Origin: an uncultured SAR324 cluster bacterium
GTDB lineage: Bacteria > SAR324 > NAC60-12
DNA: 64,000 nt
Reading direction: 5' to 3'
Assembly: GCA_902575715.1 (NCBI GenBank)
Contig: CACGSI010000002.1
Span: forward strand, 1 to 64,000
Shown: positions 9,351 through 17,503 of the stretch, piece after piece
Layout of the letters: each line of letters starts with the position of its first letter
Numbering within the stretch: the first letter of the stretch is position 1
Position numbers and translations under genes: made by a program
Notes under the pieces: model-generated
What the model saw: the letters and a program-made list of their open reading frames with translations, nothing else
The model's database searches: none
Told to the model about the DNA's origin: nothing

Positions 9351-9938
9351 ATGGAAAAATTGATAAGAATTACAAAATTTGCCATTTTAGCGATATTAAT
9401 ATTGTCCATACCATATATAGAACAAGCAATGGCCCAATTTAACCCTTCAAATTTGTCAAGGATTAGATTAGCTGTATCAAATGGAGGGGAGTACATGCCT
9501 GGTTTAGATGCAACCTCAACAGGTTCTAGTATTAGTTATACTCTTGATACTTTTGGAATTGGATATACAACTTCCACAGTTTCTACAAAAGATTCTAGTA
9601 ATCTTGAAGAAAAATTAACTAGTAATGTTCTTGATTTATCTGTTATGACAGGAATGGATAGATTTACATTTCAAGCAGGTTATGGTTGGTTACTCTCTCA
9701 TAAATGGAAACACGAAACAAAGGATGCTACTACAAATTCATCTGAAGGAGGAGGGGGATTTTTCAATGTTGGCTTCCAACTAGGTATATTAGAATTAGTT
9801 GGTGGATATAGAGTTTGGTCTATTTTATACAATATAAACAAATCATGGTATGACTCTAGGAATAGAGCTAAATCAAGTGATGAAAAAGGTCAGTTAGCAT
9901 ATAAAGAAATGTATTTGGGAATAGGATATATTTTTTGA
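9351..9938 (+). CDS. Predicted small outer-membrane beta-barrel protein
   Basis: The function is not known. The 195-aa product has a signal peptide (about 1-28, cleavage after AMA) and then alternating beta-strand sequence rich in Gly, Ser, Thr and aromatic residues. It ends in GIGYIF, a terminal Phe typical of BAM-inserted outer-membrane barrels. Its layout resembles the tandem barrel family at 44.5-47.4 kb, although only the general pattern and terminal motif match. It sits between motB and three tandem lipoprotein genes on the same strand. A 165-base gap separates it from motB, so it probably has its own promoter. It could be a small porin-like or surface protein. Confidence 0.6.
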   Translation: MEKLIRITKFAILAILILSIPYIEQAMAQFNPSNLSRIRLAVSNGGEYMPGLDATSTGSSISYTLDTFGIGYTTSTVSTKDSSNLEEKLTSNVLDLSVMTGMDRFTFQAGYGWLLSHKWKHETKDATTNSSEGGGGFFNVGFQLGILELVGGYRVWSILYNINKSWYDSRNRAKSSDEKGQLAYKEMYLGIGYIF

Positions 9939-10010
9939 TCGTTAAAAAATTCCCACATTATATTTTAGTTCTAGTTTCTAAAAATAGAATCATTCAATTT
10001 CAAAAGGTTA

Positions 10011-11183
10011 ATGATGAAAAATATTTTATATTTTTTTCTAATTGTAACATCTTTATTTGTTTATTCTTGTCAAGACTTTGAAGACGCACTTCGAAGAAAA
10101 CAAGCCTCCAACACATCATTATCATGTAGCGAATCCACTACAAAGGCAAGTGGAACTTCCGCCCAAGATATAAAAATAACTAGTTGTGTAACAGAAAATA
10201 ATAGTGTAACTTTTGGTCAGTCTTATCAACACCAATTAACAACAACTGGAACATATCAAGGTCCGCTTACTTACTCATTAAATAATCAACCTGGAAGCAT
10301 GACTATCTCATCTTCTGGTCTTATACAATGGATACCAAGCAATGCTTCTGAAATCGGAACACATTCTAATATTTCTGTTAGTGTAACCACAGAAACAGGT
10401 TATATTTTAACACAAACATTTGACCTCACAGTTACAGGAACTTGCACTTCAGGAAATGTTTTATCGATCTGGTCTGGAGATCAACGTACTTCAACTAATG
10501 ATAGTGATTGGCTCGGTAATGTTACGGCATATACTGATAATGCTGCGGACGGAGACGTATGTGGCCGATATAATAATGAAGACTGTACAGCTTTTAAGAA
10601 TTATGACTATAACACCGCGAACAGCTCTTCTGAAAACTTACATATAGGTCCTACTCCCTCAGCAACAAAAGGCAACATGTTTTTCTATCATAAATATGAT
10701 GATACAGACAATACATACTTGTTTTGGATGTTTGGAGTTGGCGGGGCTAGTGTTGCAAATAAAGTCCATATAGATCTATATTCAACAGGCAATACTGCTT
10801 CCGATTCTGTAATTGTAGATGATGATTTAAATGTAAACGAAACTAACAGAGAGTCCCAGTCTGTTTCAGACGGATTATATACTAGCACATTTACAGGAAG
10901 ATATTCATATGGAAGTTGTTGTTCTGATGGAGGTGTACTCGGTCCATACGCAGGAAGTTCTTACAGAATATTTGTCGATATAGCTGGCATTTCCCAACTT
11001 AGTTCCAGTCACAGCACAACAAGTTCTGAAGATACCTCAGCTAGTGGGACAAGTGGGCAAAATCTCGGATTAGGAAACTTAGATTCGTTTACTTTCTGGT
11101 CAAAAGACGGGAGCTCATTTTCTCTTGGTAACGTAGACAATTTTACAATTGGATACGGAACTAGTCTGGACTGCAGTAATTAA
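10011..11183 (+). CDS. Putative lipoprotein with Ig-like domain, copy 1 of 3
   Basis: This 390-aa protein is a predicted lipoprotein: a hydrophobic leader ends in VYSC at Cys20. An Ig-like stretch follows at about 65-140 (FGQSYQHQL, PGSMTISSSGLIQWIP, TQTFDLTVTGTC), which resembles the cadherin-like/putative Ig (He_PIG) pattern. After this comes a domain of about 240 residues that is not recognised. Its motifs recur in the next two genes: NVLSIWSGDQR, YLFWMFGV, GRYSYGSCCSDGGV, SYRIFVDI and VDNFTIGYG. Copy 1 has extra inserts, including a Ser/Thr-rich stretch near 330-345. An ATGATG start follows AAGG. Location on the cell surface or in the periplasm is likely; the ligand is unknown. Confidence 0.75.
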   Translation: MMKNILYFFLIVTSLFVYSCQDFEDALRRKQASNTSLSCSESTTKASGTSAQDIKITSCVTENNSVTFGQSYQHQLTTTGTYQGPLTYSLNNQPGSMTISSSGLIQWIPSNASEIGTHSNISVSVTTETGYILTQTFDLTVTGTCTSGNVLSIWSGDQRTSTNDSDWLGNVTAYTDNAADGDVCGRYNNEDCTAFKNYDYNTANSSSENLHIGPTPSATKGNMFFYHKYDDTDNTYLFWMFGVGGASVANKVHIDLYSTGNTASDSVIVDDDLNVNETNRESQSVSDGLYTSTFTGRYSYGSCCSDGGVLGPYAGSSYRIFVDIAGISQLSSSHSTTSSEDTSASGTSGQNLGLGNLDSFTFWSKDGSSFSLGNVDNFTIGYGTSLDCSN

Positions 11184-11269
11184 TAATATAAATCAAATTC
11201 AAAAATAAATATATAATTGATTTAATTAGAAAAAATTCTATTATTTAACAAACAGTTAAATTTTTCCAT

Positions 11270-12323
11270 ATGTTAAAAAAAAAATGATAATATTTCATAT
11301 CTAATATCAATTTTTTTACTAATTTTATGGATTGGGATCTCATGTTCTAGTTTTGAAAGTGAAGAGTATTCAGAATGGGAAAAAAAAGGAAATCCTGAAG
11401 CATGGTTCACAAGCAACGCTGACAATGTTACAATTAATTTTGGGCAAAGTTATAGTCATCAAGTAACCACAGGTGGTTATGACAACTCGTCAAACATTAC
11501 ATATCGATTGGCAAATCAGCCTTCCGGAATGGTCATTAATTCTTCGGGCCGTGTTATTTGGACACCAACAAAAGCCTCAGAAATAAAGAAACATGAAAAT
11601 ATTACAATTTTTATTGAATTACCTAGTGGTTATGTAATCAGTCAAACTTATAACCTAACAGTTACAGGGACCTGTAGCTCAGGTAACGTGTTATCTGTAT
11701 GGTCGGGTGATCAGCGATATTCTACGGATAGCTATCAATTACTTGGAAATGTAACCACATACACAGATAATTCATCTACACCAAAAACTGCTTCAGAAAA
11801 CTATAACTACTATTCTGCTTCAATACACTTAGTAAATGGACCATCTGCCTCTGCTACAAAGGGTAATATGTTTTTTTATAATCAATACAATAACACGGAA
11901 GACGTTTACTTATTCTGGATGTTTGGTGTCGCCGGAGCGAGTGTAGCAAATGTAGTTAGACTGGACGTCTTCTCAATTAAAAATGAATCAGCAGACAACG
12001 TAGTAGTGTCTGATGATGGTGGCGAAACAAGCCGCCAATCTCAAGAATTTGATAATTCAACATCAACCTATGATAGTGTTTACGCGGGTAGGTATTCATA
12101 TAACAGCTGCTGCTCCGACGGCGGGGTTATTGGCCCATTTAGTGGATCATCGTATAGAATGTTTATTGATATAAGCGGAACCTCAACAATAAATTCTAAT
12201 ACACTCACCTTAGGAAGCCTGGATTCGTTTTCATATTGGTCGAGTGACGGTAGTTCTTTCTCATTAGGGGATACCGATAATTTTACAGTTGGCTACGGTG
12301 GAAGTTTTGACTGCAACAACTAA
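11270..12323 (+). CDS. Putative lipoprotein with Ig-like domain, copy 2 of 3, frame broken at an A10 tract
   Basis: The long open frame of this copy has no ATG, GTG or TTG before its leader peptide. A good ATG exists at 11270, but the frame from it hits TGA after four codons because of ten As at 11275-11284. With nine As the ATG would run into a normal leader ending in GISC and give a lipoprotein of about 350 aa like its neighbours. The body is intact and well conserved (PSGMVINSSGRVIWTP, NVLSVWSGDQR, YLFWMFGV, YSYNSCCSDGGV, DNFTVGYG), so decay is recent or the tract is a switch. Mutation, phase variation, transcript slippage and a sequencing error are all possible. A TTG at 11508 lies inside the domain and is an unlikely start. 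Confidence 0.65.
11275..11284 (+). repeat. A10 homopolymer in the start region of lipoprotein copy 2
   Basis: Ten consecutive As begin five bases after the first base of the ATG at 11270. One fewer A would restore a continuous frame with the leader peptide and mature protein. Such tracts are typical sites of strand slippage in replication and of RNA polymerase slippage. Confidence 0.7.
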
Positions 12324-12410
12324 CAGTTAAAAAATACAATCAACAATTTTAACTAACTAATTAGCAATAAGCTCTTTTTAAATTCCTTTAAAATAAAGTT
12401 AAAATTATCA

Positions 12411-13424
12411 ATGAAAAAGATTCTATACTCTTGTCTTTTGATTTCATGTATTTTCCCTTTAATAATTTCATGCAATCCTGAAGAATTTGCAGACGATTGG
12501 GAAAAATATGGATGTCCAGGAGCTTATTTTTCAGCATCAAGTACTTTAACTTTTGGCCAGACATTCCTGCAACAAGTTAATTCATGTACAGGAGATTCGT
12601 CAATTTTCAATTATAGCCTTGAAAACCAACCAGAAGGAATGACTATTTCTTCTAAAGGTTTTATTGAATGGACTCCAAATAAAGCTTCGCAAATAACCAC
12701 TCACCCCGATATTAAAGTCACTATTATAGATGCAAATGGAAATCAGATTTCACATATTTTTTCACTTACGATAAATGGTACATGTACACCTGGAAATATT
12801 ATGTCAATTTGGTCTGGAGACCATAGAATAACTACAGATCGTTCAAAATTACTTGGTAGTGTAATCGCCTATACTGACAATTCGTCCAGCGTAAAGACAC
12901 CATCTCAGAATTATAATTATTATTCATCCTCCGTTCACTTAACACACGGACCTACACCGACTGCAACTACAGGGAATGTTTTCTTTTATCACCAATATAA
13001 TAATGACAATAACACATATTTGTTCTGGATGTTTGGTGTCAAGGGTAATAGTGTTGCCAACAACGTAAAATTAGATGTCTTTACCGACAATAATACTTCT
13101 ACTGATACAGTAATAGTTAGTGATGACAGCTCTGAGACTTCAAAACAAAGTAGCGGGTGTGGTTCAAGCGCAGCTTGTTACACAGGAAGATACGCATACA
13201 ATTCCAAAAACTCTGATGGTGGGGTGATTGGTCCATTTACAGGAGAAAATTACAGAATTTTTGTTGATTTAGGAGGGACATCAACTATTGACGGCTCTTC
13301 AACTCTCACAGTTGGCGGACTAGACTCTTTTAAATATTATTCTAAAAATGGACTATCATTTCCTCTCGGTAATGTAGATAACTTTACGGTCGGTTATAAC
13401 ACAAGTATAGATTGTGAAAATTGA
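12411..13424 (+). CDS. Putative lipoprotein with Ig-like domain, copy 3 of 3
   Basis: The third tandem copy (337 aa) has an intact frame. A leader peptide ends in LIISC (Cys21). The Ig-like part (about 45-125) shows FGQTFLQQV and PEGMTISSKGFIEWTP, and ends with LTINGTCTPG. The shared C-terminal domain follows: SIWSGDHR, TGNVFFYHQYNN, YLFWMFGV, GRYAYN, SDGGVIGPFTG, YRIFVDLGG and NVDNFTVGYN, ending DCEN. The double Cys in SCCSD of copies 1 and 2 is replaced by SKNSD, while a new Cys pair appears in SSGCGSSAAC, suggesting changed disulphides. It converges with the phosphohexomutase fragment 33 bases downstream. Function unknown; the family looks like a surface protein set made by tandem duplication. 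Confidence 0.75.
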   Translation: MKKILYSCLLISCIFPLIISCNPEEFADDWEKYGCPGAYFSASSTLTFGQTFLQQVNSCTGDSSIFNYSLENQPEGMTISSKGFIEWTPNKASQITTHPDIKVTIIDANGNQISHIFSLTINGTCTPGNIMSIWSGDHRITTDRSKLLGSVIAYTDNSSSVKTPSQNYNYYSSSVHLTHGPTPTATTGNVFFYHQYNNDNNTYLFWMFGVKGNSVANNVKLDVFTDNNTSTDTVIVSDDSSETSKQSSGCGSSAACYTGRYAYNSKNSDGGVIGPFTGENYRIFVDLGGTSTIDGSSTLTVGGLDSFKYYSKNGLSFPLGNVDNFTVGYNTSIDCEN

Positions 13425-13457
13425 AATTTAATAAAAAAGTAATATTAATATTGTTAT

Positions 13458-13895
13458 TTATTCTGAACGTTCAGAAAAATTAAGAAAGCTAAGACCTATT
13501 TTGGTTATTTTCCAGTTATTACCTTTTTTTTCAATCAAATTCTGTCGTGAACTCATTTCATGAAGGAGCCTATCAAAAGAAATAGATTGTAATTCAGCAT
13601 GAATCAGTGTCTTTTCATGTTTTGGTCCTTCTTTTAATTTCTCAAGAATTAAACGCTCTGACTGAGCCATTAAACTTTTTTTATTCTTAAAAGAAGATAA
13701 TAAAAAAGGATAAATTTTCTCACCCAATTCATCTAAGTACGGGGCAAGTTTTTCTATCCCCCTAAGATAAATAGACATTTTTTCTTCAGTACCAGAATTT
13801 CTTATGAACAAAGACGCTACACATTTTTCATTATGAAATGATCTAAAAAAAAACCATTTCCGGTTCTTCGAATAATTTTTCAAATTTGACCTCAA
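13458..13895 (-). CDS. C-terminal part of the phosphohexomutase, in a different frame
   Basis: This frame (145 codons from a possible ATG at 13895) holds the missing end of the upstream mutase. FIRNSGTEEKMSIYLRG is the phosphate-binding loop of domain 4 of alpha-D-phosphohexomutases (usual pattern RxSGTEPK). The real sequence joins the mutase frame at the T9 tract, so residues encoded before that point are only a shadow of the mutase. After the phosphate loop come about 95 residues that resemble no part of a standard mutase and may be a helical tail. It is probably not an independent gene. If one T is skipped, the two frames make a protein of about 705 aa. Confidence 0.7.
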   Translation of the reverse strand: MRSNLKNYSKNRKWFFFRSFHNEKCVASLFIRNSGTEEKMSIYLRGIEKLAPYLDELGEKIYPFLLSSFKNKKSLMAQSERLILEKLKEGPKHEKTLIHAELQSISFDRLLHEMSSRQNLIEKKGNNWKITKIGLSFLNFSERSE

Positions 13896-15576
13896 TATTG
13901 GGCCAATTAGAATATGATTTAAGACGATCGATCAACTCTTTCCTAACCGTGGAATTCTGGTTAAGCAAGGATTTATCCACATAATAAACTTGTAAACTTT
14001 TTTTATATCCCTTTGGAAATGGATTTTTAAGCCAATCGAATAATTCAGACGTATTTTTGTTTGAACGAAATTCATTTAGAGCCGAAATAGAATTGGTAGC
14101 ACATTTTAGGCTATTACCAATAAAAACCGGCGCATCTTTTTTTTCTAAACTATTAATTCCCAAATTTATCAAGTGACCCGACTCTTCACAGCCTATGGCA
14201 AAACGATTATTTTCTCGTTTACACAAAAAATTAGAAGCTTTTATCAATATTTCCTCGCCTTTATTTTCTCGGATCCAATCCTCCATAACTATTAATTTTT
14301 TTGTGGCATTTAAAGCATCTAGCTTAGAACATTCAATCATTTTTTTTATTACTAGTTTTGTTTCATCCAGTAAATTAATAAATTCTGGATCGTCAATCAT
14401 ATCCAAATAAAAACCTAACTTAGAAAGAAATTGATTATAAAAAGCATGCCATAATATCCACTTATCACCTACGGCACATTGAATTTGAGAAAAACCTAGT
14501 TTCTCAGCTACTCTGCTTGCCTCCAAGTCACTTTCTATTGTATTAATAAATAAATATTTTGAGCTAGAATAATATTTTTTGTAAAGAAATTTTGCTTGAA
14601 AAAAAGATAATAAATCTCCACCGATTACCAAAATATCATCATTAAATGGATCATAAATAAGCAAAAAACACCTATCTCCATCTCCGTCAAAAACAATTCC
14701 TAGAACCATTTCGTAGGATTTTTGAATCATTTTTCTTTTTTTGCGCCCTAACTTTAAAATCATTTTCAAAGAATCATAATTTGAAAAAGCCCCTTTATCT
14801 AGATCTGCAGGAAAAATTTTTTCAACCCCTTCCAGATCTGCAACACCCGAATTTAAATTTATACCTTTATTAATATCATCGTTCGTAACAACAAAATTTA
14901 TAAACTCAAAATTTATCAAGTCATTAATCAAACCAGAAAAAGCACCATTTGCACAATCAACTACTACAGTAATTCCATTTAAGTTATTTTCATTTAACCA
15001 ATGATTTTCAATATTATTCATAAATTGAATAAACAATTTTCTTGCTTCTAAATGTTCATTTCTACACTTTCCAATTATTGGTAATTTCTTAATTTTTTCA
15101 AAATTTAATTTGAAACAGCGTTTTGTCAGACGTTTGTCATCTTCTGGAAATAATTTTAAATTAGAATATCCTAAAAATATTTTTATTCCGCTTTGATCTG
15201 ATGGATTATGCGAAGCAGTAAGAACGACTCCAAATGCAGCTGCAGTATGAACCTGGTACAGTGAAATTGCTGGAGTTGGTAAAATATCTACTACAACAGC
15301 ACTGAGGCCTGATTTCCTAATACCTTTTATAGCTGCACTATAAAATTCTACCGGAATATCTCGTGGGTCCCAGCCAATAACAACAGAATCTCTTTTTTTA
15401 GCAAACTTGGTGTCTAATAATTCGGTACAATATGAGTATAAATACAATTCAAAAAATTCCTCTGTAAGCACACCTTCTTCCAAAAAAGCAGAAATAGGAT
15501 TGTTGCTTGAACTAGACTTTGCTATACAAACCTTACCGCGAACACCATCTGTACCTTGTAATCGATCTACACTCAT
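13843..15576 (-). CDS. Phosphohexomutase (GlmM/phosphomannomutase family), truncated by frameshift
   Basis: This is an alpha-D-phosphohexomutase, most likely acting on glucosamine phosphate given its place just after glmS. Residues 1-20 have the QGTDGVRG start. The phosphoserine loop TASHNPSDQSG places Ser122, and the metal loop DGDGD lies at 297-301. GCEESGHL is the sugar-binding loop of domain 3. The frame ends at 577 codons, before the domain 4 phosphate-binding loop, which is found in the next frame after a T9 tract. Between GDKW and GCEESGHL there are about 75 extra residues, so this is an unusually long member. No strong SD precedes the ATG. A phosphomannomutase or phosphoglucomutase role is an alternative. 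Confidence 0.8.
   Translation of the reverse strand: MSVDRLQGTDGVRGKVCIAKSSSSNNPISAFLEEGVLTEEFFELYLYSYCTELLDTKFAKKRDSVVIGWDPRDIPVEFYSAAIKGIRKSGLSAVVVDILPTPAISLYQVHTAAAFGVVLTASHNPSDQSGIKIFLGYSNLKLFPEDDKRLTKRCFKLNFEKIKKLPIIGKCRNEHLEARKLFIQFMNNIENHWLNENNLNGITVVVDCANGAFSGLINDLINFEFINFVVTNDDINKGINLNSGVADLEGVEKIFPADLDKGAFSNYDSLKMILKLGRKKRKMIQKSYEMVLGIVFDGDGDRCFLLIYDPFNDDILVIGGDLLSFFQAKFLYKKYYSSSKYLFINTIESDLEASRVAEKLGFSQIQCAVGDKWILWHAFYNQFLSKLGFYLDMIDDPEFINLLDETKLVIKKMIECSKLDALNATKKLIVMEDWIRENKGEEILIKASNFLCKRENNRFAIGCEESGHLINLGINSLEKKDAPVFIGNSLKCATNSISALNEFRSNKNTSELFDWLKNPFPKGYKKSLQVYYVDKSLLNQNSTVRKELIDRLKSYSNWPNIEVKFEKLFEEPEMVFF
13845..13853 (-). repeat. T9 (coding strand) homopolymer at the mutase frameshift
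   Basis: Nine As on the plus strand read as nine Ts in the coding strand. The mutase frame reads GTT TTT TTT TAG and stops. With eight Ts it would continue into the domain 4 phosphate loop. The tract is the only plausible junction because the two frames overlap only from 13843 to 13895. Confidence 0.7.
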
Positions 15577-15654
15577 TTTTGGAAAAAGTTTTTATAATTG
15601 GTAGGCAAGTAACTTAAATTAAATATTATTAAAATCCCAAAACAGGAGCTCAAG

Positions 15655-17472
15655 TTATCCTACAGTCACAGATTTAGCAAGATTTCGTGGTTTATCTATG
15701 CTACGTCCAAGATCAAGTGCAGCATAATATGAAAACATTTGTGCCATAATCATCTGAATCATTGGAGCACAAATCTCGGGAACTTCAGGTAATTCTAATG
15801 CTTCATCGGATAATTGCATAGCTTGCGTGTCATCTTCAAACATAATGCTTATAACATGACCGCCTCGAGCTTTAACCTGCTCCATTGCAATAATTGTCCT
15901 TTTGTGCAATTCTTTTTGTTTTCTCAGAGGAACAAAAAATAATGAGTGCAAATTTGGTTCAATCATAGAAAGTGTTCCATGTTTTAGGAATCCCGCTGGC
16001 ATTCCCTCAGCATGCTGATAAGTGACTTCTTTCATTTTTAAAGCTGACTCCATTGCAACAGGATAGTAGATACCACATCCCAGGAACAGCCAGTTTCTGA
16101 TATGACTATTAGAACGAGCTATATTCCTTACAAAACCTGATTGCTCATTTAATAATTTCTCAATTGTTGCAGGAAACAGTTTTAATTCATTTTTATATTT
16201 TTCAAAAACATTTTTTTTAATTTTTTTCCTTATAACACCTAATTCTATAGCCAAACGTAATACAATGAATGTTTGTGCTAAAGCCGCCTTGGTTGATACA
16301 ACGCATATTTCAGGTCCAGACCCCTGCATAATCACTTTGTCAGCCATCATGCTAATTGCAGAACCCATAACGTTAACTATAGCTCCTGTTTTAACTCCTT
16401 TTGACTTGGAGAATTCTATTGCGATTTTTGTATCATATGTTTCTCCAGATTGAGAAAATGCCAGAACCATGTCATTAGGCTGCAAATTAACAACTGAAAA
16501 TTCGTCAGAGCTCACAGATGGGAAGTAGCAACCAGCCAAATTAGAAAAATAGTATTGACCAATATTCGAAACATAATAAGTTGTTCCTACACCTATTAAA
16601 TAAGCTCGAGATGCCTCAGACATCAATAATGCTAGATCAGAGATTTCTTTCGAAGATATTTTCAATGCTTGACGGGTCGTATTTGGCTCATCAAAAATTT
16701 CTTTGAGCATATAGTGGGAGTATCCGCCTTTTTTACTAGTTTCAATATCCCACTCAATCTTAATTACCTTTTTTTCTACACATACTCTATTATCAACTTT
16801 TCTAATCTGATAATTACTTCTACCTAAAATAACATATTCACCATCATCTAATACAATCGCATTTTTTGTATAGTCAGAAAAAGCGTTAAGATCAGAACCC
16901 ACATAATTACATCCATCGCCCAGGCCTAATAACAGTGGTGATTGATTTTTTACACAATACAAATGCTCTGGATCATGAGAAGAAAGCATAACAATGGAAA
17001 ATGAACCTTCAATTTGCTGAATCGAAGATAAAAAAGCCTTCTCCAAATCATCGAACTTAAGATAATTATCTTCTATCAAATTTGCAAAAACCTCAGTATC
17101 TGTCATCGACTCAAAAACAACACCTTTTGTCAAAAGTTGCTCACGTATTTCCTGGTAATTAGAAATAATTCCATTATGAACAATTGCAAATTCCTTATTG
17201 TTCGATAGGTGAGGATGTGCATTTTCTCTATTTACACCTCCGTGAGTGGCCCATCTTGTATGTGCAATCCCTATGCATCCTTGCATTTTATCAAATTTTT
17301 CTTTTAAATTTACCTCATCTATTCCCCCAACATTTTTCCTCAAATCAAGAAAACCATGAAACATTAAAGCCATTCCGCAAGAATCATATCCTCTATACTC
17401 AAGATTCCTAATGGAATTAAACAAATTTTTTGCTACATTTTTTGAATGAACAATGCCACTGATACCGCACAT
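15655..17472 (-). CDS. glmS: Glutamine-fructose-6-phosphate aminotransferase (isomerising)
   Basis: This 605-aa enzyme makes glucosamine 6-phosphate from fructose 6-phosphate and glutamine, the entry step to UDP-GlcNAc for peptidoglycan and LPS. Residues 1-220 are the class II amidotransferase domain with the catalytic Cys2 (MCGISGIV), EYRGYDS and HTRWATHG. Two SIS isomerase domains follow (GVGTTYY, AFSQSGETYDT, and the second domain with MKEVTYQHAEGMPAG). It ends in LAKSVTVG, the usual end of the family. The length is normal. It lies between the GlmU-like and mutase genes on the same strand, completing a hexosamine gene set. No glmS ribozyme was recognised upstream, where the gap is only about 30 bases. 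Confidence 0.96.
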   Translation of the reverse strand: MCGISGIVHSKNVAKNLFNSIRNLEYRGYDSCGMALMFHGFLDLRKNVGGIDEVNLKEKFDKMQGCIGIAHTRWATHGGVNRENAHPHLSNNKEFAIVHNGIISNYQEIREQLLTKGVVFESMTDTEVFANLIEDNYLKFDDLEKAFLSSIQQIEGSFSIVMLSSHDPEHLYCVKNQSPLLLGLGDGCNYVGSDLNAFSDYTKNAIVLDDGEYVILGRSNYQIRKVDNRVCVEKKVIKIEWDIETSKKGGYSHYMLKEIFDEPNTTRQALKISSKEISDLALLMSEASRAYLIGVGTTYYVSNIGQYYFSNLAGCYFPSVSSDEFSVVNLQPNDMVLAFSQSGETYDTKIAIEFSKSKGVKTGAIVNVMGSAISMMADKVIMQGSGPEICVVSTKAALAQTFIVLRLAIELGVIRKKIKKNVFEKYKNELKLFPATIEKLLNEQSGFVRNIARSNSHIRNWLFLGCGIYYPVAMESALKMKEVTYQHAEGMPAGFLKHGTLSMIEPNLHSLFFVPLRKQKELHKRTIIAMEQVKARGGHVISIMFEDDTQAMQLSDEALELPEVPEICAPMIQMIMAQMFSYYAALDLGRSIDKPRNLAKSVTVG

Positions 17473-17503
17473 AGTTAGCTGGAATTATGAATTATTTTAT
17501 GAT

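Noticed and set aside
11508..12323. Separate shorter gene starting at TTG 11508
   Set aside because: The frame continues upstream with clear homology to the paralogues, including a lipoprotein leader, so the TTG is inside the domain.
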